Source: Oligoflexales bacterium
Lineage (GTDB): Bacteria > Bdellovibrionota_B > Oligoflexia > Oligoflexales > RGVZ01
Direction of reading: 5' to 3'
DNA: 64,000 bases
Assembly: GCA_947494335.1 (NCBI GenBank)
Contig: CANLUT010000001.1
Location: 930,001-994,000 of the forward strand
Part shown: piece after piece, positions 53,571 to 63,267 of the stretch
Layout: each line of letters starts with the position of its first letter
How positions within the stretch are numbered: the first letter of the stretch is position 1
The notes under the pieces: generated by a model
What the model saw: only the letters and a program-made list of their open reading frames with translations
What the model was told of the DNA's origin: nothing
The model's database searches: none
Program-made: the position numbers and the translations under genes

Positions 53571-53920
53571 GTCCAGATGACAAGGTTCTTTTGGCGGTCT
53601 TGGGAGTGCGTGATGCTGAAATGCTCGCATCTCGGCTGGGCGCACAGGGTATAAACATTGCGACGATATATAATCATTCAACATGCACTACCGGCTGCAG
53701 TCCTAGTAAAGAGATATGGGCTCATGTGGATGATGTCCCCGTCATAAAGCGTTGCATTCAGGAAGAGCGTTTAGCGATGCTCAATGCGATGGGTGTTAAT
53801 TTAGAGCAGATCGAAAAGGTTTATGATCCAAGTCAAGGCGAGGCGACATGTCCGGCTTGCGGAACGTGCTTTTCGACAGCTCACGAAGCGTGTCCGGAGT
53901 GTGGTTTGCAATTTGTTTAA
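53567..53920 (+). CDS. small protein with C-terminal zinc ribbon (DUF2007-like front)
   Basis: A 117-residue cytoplasmic protein starting at ATG 53567, overlapping the hydrolase stop as ATGA. The N-terminal ~70 residues (VLLAVLGVRDAEMLASRLGAQGI) resemble small regulatory alpha/beta domains such as DUF2007. The C-terminus is a zinc ribbon with the two knuckles CPACGTC and CPECG. It also has CTTGCS at about residue 44. The function is unknown; coupling to an amidase gene suggests a regulatory or accessory role, which is inference. Confidence 0.7.
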   Translation: MSPDDKVLLAVLGVRDAEMLASRLGAQGINIATIYNHSTCTTGCSPSKEIWAHVDDVPVIKRCIQEERLAMLNAMGVNLEQIEKVYDPSQGEATCPACGTCFSTAHEACPECGLQFV

Positions 53921-53952
53921 AAGCTGCAAGGTATCTGTTGTAGGGGTTCGTT

Positions 53953-54588
53953 ATGCCGCGCGATAGAAAAATAGTGGTTTTTGACCTTGATGGTACCATC
54001 CTCGCATCGACGCCTTTTTATTTTTCAATTTTAGATAAGATTTTTCACCGTCATCAAATGGTGTTGACCGATGAGGAAAAGGCGCTGGCTTCTGGTCTTT
54101 CCGCCAAGGCGTTTCTGGCGCCGCGATTGGATGAGTCTGCCATGAATTCCGCTTTGGACTATTTGAAAGAGCAGAGTGCTATTGATCTTCATCATATTCC
54201 TGTTTTCGATGGATTTTACGGAGTCCTCGAGACCCTGAAACTGCAGGGGCGAAAAGTTGCCGTTTGGACCAGTCGCGATCGATCCTCAGCATTGACGCTT
54301 CTGTCTAGAAACCAACTGGATAAATTTTTCGATGTGGTCGTCGCTGCTGACTGCGTAAAAAAACATAAGCCTGACCCAGAGGGTTTATTTGCGATTGCTG
54401 AGCAACTGGGTGGAGCCACTGCCGACATGGTCATGATCGGCGACCACGATGTTGACGTTATGGCGGCTCGCGCTGCAGGAGTCGCTGTGATTCGTGCAAA
54501 TTGGCATGGTTATCGCCAAGGTGAAAACTGTCGTTTTGGTGCGCTGACAGCGCATAGCGTCAACGATTTAACGATGCATCTGACATGA
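53953..54588 (+). CDS. HAD-superfamily hydrolase (phosphoglycolate-phosphatase-like)
   Basis: A 211-residue HAD hydrolase. Motif I VVFDLDGTIL (nucleophile Asp), motif II VAVWTSRD (Thr/Ser), motif III Lys in KKHKPDPEG, and motif IV MIGDHDVDVMAARAAG are all intact, with a helical cap after motif I. This is the pattern of phosphoglycolate-phosphatase-like small-molecule phosphatases; the substrate cannot be assigned. It follows the zinc-ribbon gene by 32 bases. Confidence 0.9.
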   Translation: MPRDRKIVVFDLDGTILASTPFYFSILDKIFHRHQMVLTDEEKALASGLSAKAFLAPRLDESAMNSALDYLKEQSAIDLHHIPVFDGFYGVLETLKLQGRKVAVWTSRDRSSALTLLSRNQLDKFFDVVVAADCVKKHKPDPEGLFAIAEQLGGATADMVMIGDHDVDVMAARAAGVAVIRANWHGYRQGENCRFGALTAHSVNDLTMHLT

Positions 54589-54591
54589 GCG

Positions 54592-55191
54592 TTACTTGAT
54601 GCATTTGATCACGGTTGCAGGCGGTAGATTTAACCAAACGGCTTGAGTGTTTACCGATGTGAACTGCCCTCGCAGGTTTTGCAGCATCCCATGGATCTTT
54701 GGCATCAAAAATGTGTGGGTATAGATAAACATCCGAAACTCTCCACCGAAACGAAGAATTTTGTGGGTCGACTCAAATATCGATCTTAAACTTTCCACAG
54801 GAATGACGGAGCACGGTATTCCAGAAACGACGAGATCAGCTTGTCCATGGTTAGCCAAGACCCTCTCAGAAATATTTTGTGCGTAGTCAGCTAGCAACTC
54901 TATTTCAAGACCTGATTCTGATAAATGTTGCCTGAATGCGCTGTTGGGTTCAGCCGCTAAGTAGATGGCCTCCTTGCGAAGTCTTGGGCGCAGAGCCTCC
55001 GTGATGACTCCTGTTCCTGGACCGTATTCAACAACCAAGTTTAATTCTTTGTAATTGACACCGGCAATCAACGCACTGACTAGTTCATCCGAAGATGGGA
55101 TAATTGACGCAACCTCTCCCGGGCGCTCAAGAAATTGCTTGATAAATAAAGCGCGGTTTTTTTTCTGATCTTTGATCTTATTCACGCCCAT
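54592..55191 (-). CDS. PmtA-like phospholipid N-methyltransferase family
   Basis: A 199-residue SAM-dependent methyltransferase. It opens with the family pattern FIKQFLERPGEVASIIPSSDELVSAL, then VVEYGPGTGVITEAL (SAM motif I), AEPN (acidic end of strand 2), and DLVVSGIPCSVIP (motif for the catalytic region). PmtA-type enzymes methylate phosphatidylethanolamine on the way to phosphatidylcholine; related proteins are also annotated as rRNA-dimethylase-like, so the lipid role is an inference. ATG 55191 is used; GTG 55212 is an alternative. Convergent with the HAD gene. Confidence 0.82.
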   Translation of the reverse strand: MGVNKIKDQKKNRALFIKQFLERPGEVASIIPSSDELVSALIAGVNYKELNLVVEYGPGTGVITEALRPRLRKEAIYLAAEPNSAFRQHLSESGLEIELLADYAQNISERVLANHGQADLVVSGIPCSVIPVESLRSIFESTHKILRFGGEFRMFIYTHTFLMPKIHGMLQNLRGQFTSVNTQAVWLNLPPATVIKCIK

Positions 55192-55790
55192 TGGGACACC
55201 CCATTTATACACACTTCGCCCTTAAGTCTCGTCGACAAGAGTCTTCGAGAGATAAAAATACGTGGTATTTATGATAGGTTTCAGCCCGTTAATGCAAGCT
55301 AATAGACGTCAATTTCCGAGATAGACTTCAGGGAACTCCGGTGTGACGCGGGCAAAGAAAAGGGGTCTGGTTGACGTTTGAGGGTACGGTCGTCGTTCAT
55401 CCCATAGCGATGGATGGCGAATGCAGTCGAAGTTACGTGGTGCGCGGGGATTAAAGTCCCTGAGCTTTGACCTCTTTCCAAATCCACCCGTATTTTTTCG
55501 AGCCTTCTCCGATGTCGCGGATGGTCTAAGCTTTGAGGGTGATTTTGGTTGGAGAGCCCGGGTTGGTAGAAAAAAGTTGTCAAGGATTGAACTAAGTGAT
55601 TGGAAACCTTTGAAGCAATGATAAACTCGTGGTTGTGACAAGAAAACACGTAGGTCGCGAGCTATAGTTGAGGGTAAAACTCATATGGTTAATTGCCACT
55701 ATTTTCGAGGTTGGCAAATTAAGTGACGTTCAAAAAAATTTCCTTTGATGAATATAAGCCTCGCAGGTTTTGAAAGAAAGTACGAAGAAA
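55192..55790. other. 599-bp intergenic region ahead of the TolC/RND pair
   Basis: Short frames exist on both strands (for example 55421-55621 plus, 55309-55641 minus), but they overlap each other and have no ribosome site, so none is supported. Sequence becomes clearly A/T-rich from about 55620, matching the efflux genes, so a composition boundary lies here. Confidence 0.5.
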
Positions 55791-57218
55791 ATGAAAAATT
55801 CAAGATTTTTGCTGCGCGTTGTACTCCTTTGTTCACTTTTCGGTGCTGTAGAGGTAAGTGCACTTGAAAAAATTGATTTTGATGCAATTTTAAGGTCCGA
55901 AAACGTTGAGATAAAATCTCTTTACGAACGCAAAGAAGCTCTCAAAAATTCTAAGGAAGAAGCTGAACTACTATACGGCTGGCAATTGATCGGAGAGATT
56001 AGCAACCGAAATGACAGGTCTCCTTCCCAAGATCCAAGCTTTAACTATCAATCCCGCAACAACTTGAATTCCCAAATTGGATTACAAAAAAACTTTAGTT
56101 TTGGACTCCAAACCTCTGTCTTGATAAATGCGACTCAAACAGCAATCAAAGGGCAACAACTAGGAACTGGCAACATTAATTCGACTCAGTGGACGACCCA
56201 GCCGTCCTTCGAATTAAAACTGCCGTTGTTGGCAGGGGCGTGGGGTAAAAAGATTCAGGCCGAGTACCGAGCTTTAGTTTTGAGGAAGTCAATTGAGTAT
56301 TTGAGTTCAGAAATTGAATACGAAAACAAGACAAACGCTGCAAAAGTTTTCTTTTGGTCTAGTGTACTCCAGAAGGGCTTAGTTGACTCAAAAAAGCAAA
56401 CGTATGAAAGAATCGCTAGTCTCTACAAAATTATTTCGAAGAAAAGAGCGCAAAATCTTGAAGGAACGTCAAATTTTTTACAGGCTAAGTCCGCTATCGA
56501 ACAAACAGAGTTAGATCTCAAAGAATCAGAGTTGAGTCTGAATCAGTTCGAAAGACTTCTCAAGCTTGCAATCAATAAATCATATGATTTTAGTTTTCAA
56601 AAATACGACTTTAAAAAATTTGGGAAAGTTAAAAAAGCTGATTTTGTTAACAAAATTACTGCGAATGAAAAGATTCTTATTCTTAGTGAAGACCTACAAA
56701 ATACTTTGACAGTGTCAACAACTGAAGATTATCGCCCAAAATTGGATCTATTTGCATCACATGCACTCAATGGGGTTGATGCAGAATGGACTGACTCTTT
56801 GAGTGAAGTGGCAAAGAACAAACAGCCTATAACCGTCATTGGATTGAGATGGGCAGTGCCTCTTGATCAGAAGTTAGTCCGCCGTGCCCAAGATCGACAG
56901 GCAGCCCTTGCCAATATCTCGAAAGCCAAAATGTCCTATTACGAGAATGAGCAGAAAGAGACATTGATTGATAATATCGTCATGCAGCAGAATCAATTAG
57001 TCGATATGTTAAGCCTCAATTTAAGGTTAGTTCAGACTCAAAAAGACAAGCTAGAGAACGAACGGAACCTTTTGAATCAAGGCAGATCTACAATTTACCA
57101 GGTGTTGCAATTTGAGCTTGATTTGGCAAGAGCGGATTCAATGAAGTTTAGGTCGGCATTAGAGTTAGAGAAGATTCAGCAACAGCTTGAACAATATAGG
57201 TACTCAATTCATGAATAG
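55791..57218 (+). CDS. TolC-family outer-membrane efflux protein
   Basis: A 475-residue exported protein with signal peptide (MKNSRFLLRVVLLCSLFGAV, cleavage near VSA). It shows two long periodic helical regions and beta strands (GLQTSVLINATQTA, FELKLPLLAGAWGKK; later VIGLRWAVPLDQKL) that match the duplicated TolC barrel/tunnel architecture. The codons are strongly A/T-rich. ATG 55791 is used; a TTG seven codons earlier is less likely. The stop overlaps the RND start (ATGAATAG), so the two are coupled. Confidence 0.85.
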   Translation: MKNSRFLLRVVLLCSLFGAVEVSALEKIDFDAILRSENVEIKSLYERKEALKNSKEEAELLYGWQLIGEISNRNDRSPSQDPSFNYQSRNNLNSQIGLQKNFSFGLQTSVLINATQTAIKGQQLGTGNINSTQWTTQPSFELKLPLLAGAWGKKIQAEYRALVLRKSIEYLSSEIEYENKTNAAKVFFWSSVLQKGLVDSKKQTYERIASLYKIISKKRAQNLEGTSNFLQAKSAIEQTELDLKESELSLNQFERLLKLAINKSYDFSFQKYDFKKFGKVKKADFVNKITANEKILILSEDLQNTLTVSTTEDYRPKLDLFASHALNGVDAEWTDSLSEVAKNKQPITVIGLRWAVPLDQKLVRRAQDRQAALANISKAKMSYYENEQKETLIDNIVMQQNQLVDMLSLNLRLVQTQKDKLENERNLLNQGRSTIYQVLQFELDLARADSMKFRSALELEKIQQQLEQYRYSIHE

Positions 57219-60200
57219 AATTTTTACGTTCTTTGTTGATAACTGGAAATTTTCAATCCTTACCACGTTGTTTGTTCTTATCATAGGCAGTCTCAGTTTC
57301 ACTCTCTTGCAAAGAGAGTCGTTTCCTCCTGTGAATTTTGCGGTTGTTGTTGTCACCACAGTTTTTCCAGGGGCGTCGCCTGAGGAAGTGCAAGACAAGG
57401 TGACGCAAGTCGTAGAGGATGAGTTGAGGGCTATCGCCGGCATCAAAGATGTAAAGTCGGTATCTCAAAGTAATTTGAGCTCAATCACTATTAGAGTTGA
57501 TATTGATGGTGCTGAGTCCGGTAAAGTCGTGTCAGATATCCAGAAGGCGGTGCAAAGGGCGTCTTCAAAGTTGCCAGATGAAGTGACAGAAGAGCCACTT
57601 GTTACAGAGATAAATGCGCGAGAAATTCCAGTTCTGGAATTTGCGATTACAGGTGACAATAACGATAGAAAGCGTGATCTGCTTGCAGACAAATTAAAAG
57701 CCGAAATTGAAGATGTAAAAGGAATTTCGTCTGTTAGCTTGAGCGCCTATCAAGACCGTGAGCTTCAAGTTCTGCTGAATCAAGGTAAATTGAAGCAATT
57801 TGGAATTGGATTGGACGAAGTTTTTAGAGCGCTAAGTCAGCAGATAAAAAATATTCCATCAGGCTACATTGATAATAAAGAAACAAAAACGCTTGTTAGA
57901 GTCTTCGGGAAAAAAATCAAAACAGAAGATTTAGAGAATGTCGTTGTTCGCTCAAATGATGCTGGTGCCAATATTAGTATTAAGGATATTGGTCAGGTAA
58001 AAGATGCGAGCAAAAAACCGACGGTTATAGCGAGAGTCAATGGTGAAGAGGCGACTATCGTTACGATTACGAAGAAAGCGGACGCTGATGCATTAAAGAC
58101 GTTGGATGCGGCCGCGGTGCGCATAGATGCATTTAAGCAAGGGTTGGACAAGGCGTACAGTCTTGTTGTTTTTAATGATGAAGGTGCTCGAATTAAAAAT
58201 CGATTGGAGATTGTTTCTTATAACGCGATTTCGGGGATGGCGATTGTTCTTCTCGTTCTATTCATTCTGTTGCCTGGCAAAGTGGGTTTTTTTAGTAGTT
58301 TAAGTCTCCCCATTTGTGCCGTTGCAACAATAGGGGTGTTAGTTTTTTTTGGTGCTAATTTCAACATTATTACGATGATTGCATTAGTGATATGCCTTGG
58401 CAATTTAGTTGATAACTCTGTAGTAATTTCCGAAAACTATATTGATTTAGTTGAAAGTGGAATGGAGCCAAAGTTGGCAGCTATAAAGTCTGCAAAACAG
58501 TTTTGGGTCCCTTTCACGGCATCGACGATTACTATTATTGCCGCTTTCTTGCCTATGTTAGTAACCAAAGGTGTGATGGGTCAGTTTATTAAATGGATAC
58601 CAATCACAATCACTGCGGCGTTAACTATTAGTTTGGTCGAATCCTTAACTCTTTTACCTGCCAGGCTTCAATTTTTGAAGACACGCCCAAAGGCGCAGTC
58701 AAAAGCTGGCTGGTTTGAAGTGATAGAGAATATGTTTGGAAAGTTGATTGGCAAGACCTTACAGCATAAATATCTAACTCTATTTTTGCTCTCGTGCCTT
58801 GTTGCGTCAGGAATCCTTGTAACAGCTTTTTTGAATAGATTTGAGCTCTTTCCTGCAAATGGAGTGGAGTACTACATAGGGCGCGTTGAAGTAAATGCGG
58901 AAAGCAGTATTTACAATACTGATAGAATTGTGTCTTTGCTATCTAAGTCGGTTTCCGAAACGCTTGATAAAGATGTACTTCTAGCTATTGTTGGCCGCTC
59001 CGGTGTCTCTCAAACGGATCCAGCGGACCCTAAAGCTAAGGTGGGCGATAATGTTGGCATGATCTTGATTGCTATCAAGCCAGATAAAGCACCTGATTTA
59101 AATATTCAAAAGACTCTTGAGAGCTTAAAAGCTATTCCAAGTCCTTTAGGTGTAACTAAGCTTAGTTTTGAGCCTCTTGAAGGCGGTCCGCCAATTGGCA
59201 AACCACTGACCGTGACTTTGCGGTCTGATAACTATCAGCAACTTAGTGGTGCTCGCGATTCGATCGTCGAAGATCTCAAACAACTGAAAGGTGTGTTTAA
59301 TTTAGAAGACGATGAGCAATCTACCGGTAGAGAGTTTTTATTTATCGCGGATGAAGAGTCGAGAGCATTTTCTGGCACGAGTGTCGATGCAATCGGTCTA
59401 AATCTGCGCACAGCCCTGGAGGGTTCAACTGCAGCGCGTCTAAGTGAATTTGGGAAAGAGTTCGACCTCGTAGTCAGCTTTGATCAAAAAAGCCGAGATG
59501 ATATACAAGATTTGAAGAAGATCGAATTGCTGACTTCTCGAGGTAACGTCATTCCATTGACCTCGCTCGGAAAGTTTAACGAAGTAGATGCTCCTAAAGC
59601 GATTAAAAACTTTGACTTTAAGCAATCGATAACAATTACAGCCGATGTTGATAATATTTTCGCCAATTCACAAAGCGTGAACGTCGCAGCAAGAGATTCT
59701 TTTCAGAAGGTTACAAGCAAATATCCTTTAGTGAGTGCAGTGTTTGGTGGTGAAGAAGAAAGTACAAATGAGTCGCTACAATCACTAGGGATTGCTTTGT
59801 TGTTGGCGTTATTTGGTATCTTCGCGACCTTGGTTTTTACGTTTGGTAGCTTTTCGAACTCATTTCTAGTTCTTTCAACCATTCCTTTGGGGCTAGTAGG
59901 CGTTTTTTACTCTTTTACTCTGATCCAACGACCGCTCAGTTTTTTGGCTTTCATTGGAGTTGTTGGGCTAACAGGAGTCGTTATTAACTCCGCGATTATC
60001 CTCGTAGACTACATCAGAGAGTTGCAGGCTGAGAACAAGTTTGGGACTATGAAGGAACTGCTTGTGTTTGCTTCACGCAAAAGGCTTCGCGCAGTTTTAG
60101 CGACGGGGCTTACGACGGTCGTTGGACTGCTTCCTTCAGCTTTAGGTTTGGGAGGATACGATGCGATCCTTGTAGATATAACTCTAGCTCTATCTTGGGG

Positions 60201-60300
60201 GATGATCATTGGAACGCTATTGTCTTTGATCTGGATACCAGTTGGGTTTTTAATAATTAACGATTTTAAAAACTATTGGTTTAAGAAAAGTCCAACTTAA
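57211..60300 (+). CDS. RND-family efflux transporter (HAE1/AcrB-like)
   Basis: A 1029-residue inner-membrane proton-driven pump. TM1 is followed by the large periplasmic loop with TTVFPGASPEEVQDKVTQVVED, then helices 2-6 with LVLFILLPGKVGFFSSLSLP and the proton-relay segment ICLGNLVDNSVVISENYID (Asp/Asn pair). A second loop and helices 8-12 include GLVGVFYSFTLIQRPLSFLAF and GVVINSAIILVDYI. It is coupled to TolC upstream, but no periplasmic adaptor (MFP) gene is present in the pair or nearby. Composition is A/T-rich like the TolC gene. Confidence 0.93.
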   Translation: MNRIFTFFVDNWKFSILTTLFVLIIGSLSFTLLQRESFPPVNFAVVVVTTVFPGASPEEVQDKVTQVVEDELRAIAGIKDVKSVSQSNLSSITIRVDIDGAESGKVVSDIQKAVQRASSKLPDEVTEEPLVTEINAREIPVLEFAITGDNNDRKRDLLADKLKAEIEDVKGISSVSLSAYQDRELQVLLNQGKLKQFGIGLDEVFRALSQQIKNIPSGYIDNKETKTLVRVFGKKIKTEDLENVVVRSNDAGANISIKDIGQVKDASKKPTVIARVNGEEATIVTITKKADADALKTLDAAAVRIDAFKQGLDKAYSLVVFNDEGARIKNRLEIVSYNAISGMAIVLLVLFILLPGKVGFFSSLSLPICAVATIGVLVFFGANFNIITMIALVICLGNLVDNSVVISENYIDLVESGMEPKLAAIKSAKQFWVPFTASTITIIAAFLPMLVTKGVMGQFIKWIPITITAALTISLVESLTLLPARLQFLKTRPKAQSKAGWFEVIENMFGKLIGKTLQHKYLTLFLLSCLVASGILVTAFLNRFELFPANGVEYYIGRVEVNAESSIYNTDRIVSLLSKSVSETLDKDVLLAIVGRSGVSQTDPADPKAKVGDNVGMILIAIKPDKAPDLNIQKTLESLKAIPSPLGVTKLSFEPLEGGPPIGKPLTVTLRSDNYQQLSGARDSIVEDLKQLKGVFNLEDDEQSTGREFLFIADEESRAFSGTSVDAIGLNLRTALEGSTAARLSEFGKEFDLVVSFDQKSRDDIQDLKKIELLTSRGNVIPLTSLGKFNEVDAPKAIKNFDFKQSITITADVDNIFANSQSVNVAARDSFQKVTSKYPLVSAVFGGEEESTNESLQSLGIALLLALFGIFATLVFTFGSFSNSFLVLSTIPLGLVGVFYSFTLIQRPLSFLAFIGVVGLTGVVINSAIILVDYIRELQAENKFGTMKELLVFASRKRLRAVLATGLTTVVGLLPSALGLGGYDAILVDITLALSWGMIIGTLLSLIWIPVGFLIINDFKNYWFKKSPT

Positions 60301-60519
60301 CAACCGTTTTCATTTACGGCATCTTTCGAGCGCCTAACGATGAAGATTAAAGCTTCCTATCGATATTGAATCCTGGGATTCTCCATCAGTTATTATCCCG
60401 AGATAAGCCAAAAAATTGGTCGCCATTCCTCGAAACTGCAAGTCAGGTGTAGTCGTCCGTACCCTCCAACCCCTTGACGGGAAAAGGTCCGACGAACGTG
60501 TGTTACTGGTCTAAAAAAA

Positions 60520-60594
60520 TGGAGGCGCCGACCGGATTCGAACCGGTGTGAAAACGATTTGCAATCGTTTGCGTAGCCACTCCGCCACAGCGCC
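60520..60594 (-). tRNA. tRNA-Cys (anticodon GCA)
   Basis: The minus strand folds as a 75-base tRNA: acceptor GGCGCTG with CGGCGCC, a D arm, an anticodon loop with GCA in acgattGCAaatcgt, the T arm ccggTTCGAATccgg, discriminator U73 and an encoded CCA. It lies alone between the RND gene and the pentapeptide-repeat gene. Confidence 0.96.
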
Positions 60595-60621
60595 AAGGAA
60601 CAGGAAGTAAAACAAAAGCAA

Positions 60622-60652
60622 GGAGGTTTGACAACTTAAATGTCAAACCTCC
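60622..60652 (-). terminator. terminator after the pentapeptide-repeat gene
   Basis: The perfect stem ggaggtttgaca/tgtcaaacctcc with a seven-base loop is followed on the minus strand by ttgcttttgttttac, eight bases beyond the stop codon at 60660. Confidence 0.85.
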
Positions 60653-60659
60653 GGTGGAA

Positions 60660-61061
60660 TTAGTGCTGACCAACCTTACAGCCGGTCTCCACGGACGCCA
60701 TGATGTCATCGCGAGGGATTAGCTCAGTAGGCAGGTGTGCACGACGCAAATTTGCTTTGAAAAGAATGGCTCCACGAAGTTTTGCGTAGTCAAGATCTGC
60801 ATCTTCAAGGCTCGCATTCGTAAAGTTAGCGCCCTCGAGATTGGCATTCCATAAAGACGCACCGTTTAACACTGCGTTCGTAAAGTTTGCATCTTTGAGA
60901 TTGCTGTAGCTAAGGTTGGCACCGCTCAGGTCGCAGCCGGTGAAATCAATCTTCATAAGATTGGCTTTACGGATGTCAGTATCCTTGAAGTCCTTGGCGC
61001 CTTCCGCCAGCCATTCCATCACTTCTTTTCGCGTAAGCGTGATTGATTTGTCTTTTGCCAT
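60660..61061 (-). CDS. pentapeptide-repeat protein
   Basis: A 133-residue protein. After ~28 residues (TRKEVMEWLAEGAKDF) it consists of about fourteen pentapeptide A(D/N)LXX-type units (ANLSYSNLKDANFTNAVLNG and ANLEGANFTNASLEDADLDY and more), which fold into a right-handed beta-helix. A short cap with two residues near the end (VETGCKVGQH) follows. Such proteins range from DNA-gyrase protectors to structural or signalling scaffolds; no role can be read here. SD aggaag. The gene lies 70 bases downstream of gapA. Confidence 0.88.
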   Translation of the reverse strand: MAKDKSITLTRKEVMEWLAEGAKDFKDTDIRKANLMKIDFTGCDLSGANLSYSNLKDANFTNAVLNGASLWNANLEGANFTNASLEDADLDYAKLRGAILFKANLRRAHLPTELIPRDDIMASVETGCKVGQH

Positions 61062-61131
61062 GTCAGTGCTTCCTTTTTATTTTGAGGGATCAGCCGGCTG
61101 CTCCCTGATGCCGATCCAAAACTCTTTTAAA

Positions 61132-62136
61132 TTACTTCGCCATTAACCGGGCAATGTCTAGCATGCGCCAGCTAAAGCCTGTCTCGTTATCGTACCAGGA
61201 AAGAATTTTAACCATGTTTCCGTCCATGACTTTGGTGGAGTCACCGTCAATGAAGCTGGAGTGGTTGTCGCCATTGAAGTCAACGGATACCAAAGGTAAG
61301 TCGGTGTAACCCAGTACGCCTTTGAGCGGGCCATTAGCAGCATCCTTGAGTAGCTTATTGACGTCTTCTTTGGTCGTTGCTTTTGAAACCTCAAAGGTTA
61401 CGTCGACCAACGAGACGTTTGGTGTTGGAACGCGCACAGCTAGGCCGTCCAGCTTGCCTTTAAGTTCTGGAATGACCAAGCCAATGGCTTTAGCGGCTCC
61501 TGTGGATGTCGGAATCATCGACAGCGCAGCAGCTCTGGCGCGGCGCAAATCCTTGTGGGGCAGGTCAAGAGTGTTTTGGTCGTTTGTGTAGCTGTGGACG
61601 GTGGTCATCAAGCCACGTTTGACGCCCAGAGCTTCGTGAATAACCTTTGTGAAAGGTGCGAGGCAGTTTGTCGTGCAGCTAGCATTGGACACAATTTTAT
61701 GGACTTTCGGGTCTAGTTTGGTGTGATTGACGCCGTATACCACCGTGATGTCTTCATCCGTGGCTGGGGCAGAAATCAGCACAGCTCGGGCACCAGCTTT
61801 TGTGTGTCCTTCGGCGTCGGCTTTTTTGGTGAATATACCAGTGCACTCAAACACAATGTCGATATTTTTATCTTTCCAAGGAAGTTCTGGAACGGCTTTG
61901 ATTTTCGATACGCTGATTTTTTTACCGTTAACAGTCAGGCTTGTTTCGTCATGAGTGACGTCGGCATTCAGTACGCCGTGAACGGAGTCATACTTCAACA
62001 AGTGGGCCAACGTTTTGGTATCGGTTAGGTCATTAATGTGGACGATTTCAATGTCTTTATTGCGTGGATCAAGAGCGGCACGAAATACAGAACGACCAAT
62101 GCGACCAAAACCGTTAATACCGATGCGAATAGCCAT
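61132..62136 (-). CDS. gapA: glyceraldehyde-3-phosphate dehydrogenase (type I)
   Basis: A 334-residue GAPDH that oxidises glyceraldehyde-3-phosphate to 1,3-bisphosphoglycerate in glycolysis. MAIRIGINGFGRIGRSVFRA opens the NAD-binding domain. The catalytic Cys is in SNASCTTNCLAPF, the phosphate-binding HSYTNDQNTLDLPHKDLRRA follows in part, and the end SWYDNETGFSWRMLDI is standard. ATG 62136 gives the family start; the longer upstream frame is rejected. No pgk or tpi gene is adjacent on the right. Confidence 0.97.
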   Translation of the reverse strand: MAIRIGINGFGRIGRSVFRAALDPRNKDIEIVHINDLTDTKTLAHLLKYDSVHGVLNADVTHDETSLTVNGKKISVSKIKAVPELPWKDKNIDIVFECTGIFTKKADAEGHTKAGARAVLISAPATDEDITVVYGVNHTKLDPKVHKIVSNASCTTNCLAPFTKVIHEALGVKRGLMTTVHSYTNDQNTLDLPHKDLRRARAAALSMIPTSTGAAKAIGLVIPELKGKLDGLAVRVPTPNVSLVDVTFEVSKATTKEDVNKLLKDAANGPLKGVLGYTDLPLVSVDFNGDNHSSFIDGDSTKVMDGNMVKILSWYDNETGFSWRMLDIARLMAK

Positions 62137-62227
62137 GTTAGACAACTCCAAATGTTGGGCAACAATACGGATCCCGTTTATAGTCAAAATAGCAAATAAT
62201 GACAATAGTTAGGGGCTTATGGATGGT

Positions 62228-63262
62228 TCAGGACTTCAATGCGCGGCGCAGGGCGATGAGAGTTGTGCCGATGTCTCGGTCGTCAATGTGGAGGTGAGTG
62301 ACGAACCGTAGCTTGCCATGGCCAAGGTGATTGACCAAAATTCCTTCCGATTTAAGGGCTTCCGCGGTTTTTTCACCATTAGAAACCCTGAAATATAAGA
62401 TATTTGTCCAAATTTGAGGCAGATCTGTGGAGACTGGGTAACCAGACTCTTCAAGCTCCTTGATGCCATCAAACAGCATTTTAATGCGATGGTGATCCTC
62501 GGCTAGTCGCTCTCGATTATGGATTAAAGCGTACTCGGCCCCGGCGGCTAGATAGCCGATCTGCCGCATACCGCCCCCCCAGCGTTTTCTGATCTTGCGA
62601 GCGCGCTGAATTAGTTCTCTGCCTCCAATTAGCATGCTGCCAACCGGCGCGCCTAATCCTTTGCTAAAACAAACTGAGACGGTATCAAATCCGGTTGTAA
62701 GTTCCTTGATATCGCAACCAAGCGCTACGGCTGCATTCCAAAGCCTTGCGCCGTCGCAGTGCAGAAGAAGATGATGATGGCGTGCTCTTTGTTGAATCCG
62801 CTTTAGATCTTTAGGTGCAATAACTTTTCCGGAGCCTCGGTTATGGGAGTTTTCAATAACGAGGAGCTTGGTTGAAGCATAGTGCATCCATTCAGGTTTT
62901 ACATGCGCATCAATGGAGGCATCAGATAGCGAGTCAGCAAAAGGTATGAGGTCAAACTGGACGCCACTTTGCGCTGCCGCAGCTCCTGCTTCATATAAAA
63001 AAACGTGGCTGTCTTCTTCGGCTAGCACCGAGTCTCCGTGCCGCGTTTGCAAGTTGATGGCGATCTGATTAGCCATAGTTCCAGAGGGTGTGAATAGACC
63101 AGCCTCGTTCCCTAATAGCTCGGCAACGCGTTCTTCCAAGCGATTGACGGTGGGATCTTCAGCATAAACATCATCGCCAACTTCGGCTTTAAGCATGTAA
63201 GCGAGCATCTCTGGCGTCGGTTTCGTGACCGTGTCAGAGCGTAGATCTATGGTTTTCAGCAT
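62228..63262 (-). CDS. ltaE: low-specificity L-threonine aldolase
   Basis: A 344-residue PLP enzyme of the threonine aldolase family, splitting L-threonine to glycine and acetaldehyde. [14 protein letters not shown] is the family start. [16 protein letters not shown] carries the Asp for PLP, and [17 protein letters not shown] the PLP-binding Lys. ATG 63262 lies five bases after the stop of the upstream gene, so the two form one unit. Confidence 0.95.
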   Translation of the reverse strand: MLKTIDLRSDTVTKPTPEMLAYMLKAEVGDDVYAEDPTVNRLEERVAELLGNEAGLFTPSGTMANQIAINLQTRHGDSVLAEEDSHVFLYEAGAAAAQSGVQFDLIPFADSLSDASIDAHVKPEWMHYASTKLLVIENSHNRGSGKVIAPKDLKRIQQRARHHHLLLHCDGARLWNAAVALGCDIKELTTGFDTVSVCFSKGLGAPVGSMLIGGRELIQRARKIRKRWGGGMRQIGYLAAGAEYALIHNRERLAEDHHRIKMLFDGIKELEESGYPVSTDLPQIWTNILYFRVSNGEKTAEALKSEGILVNHLGHGKLRFVTHLHIDDRDIGTTLIALRRALKS

Positions 63263-63267
63263 GACAA

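Noticed and set aside
55299-55649. Two overlapping minus-strand frames and one plus-strand frame of 66-116 codons
   Set aside because: They contradict each other, have no ribosome sites and show no recognised motifs; left as unassigned intergenic DNA.
60393-60709. Minus-strand frames over the tRNA-Cys gene
   Set aside because: They run through the tRNA and the terminator and have no coding support.
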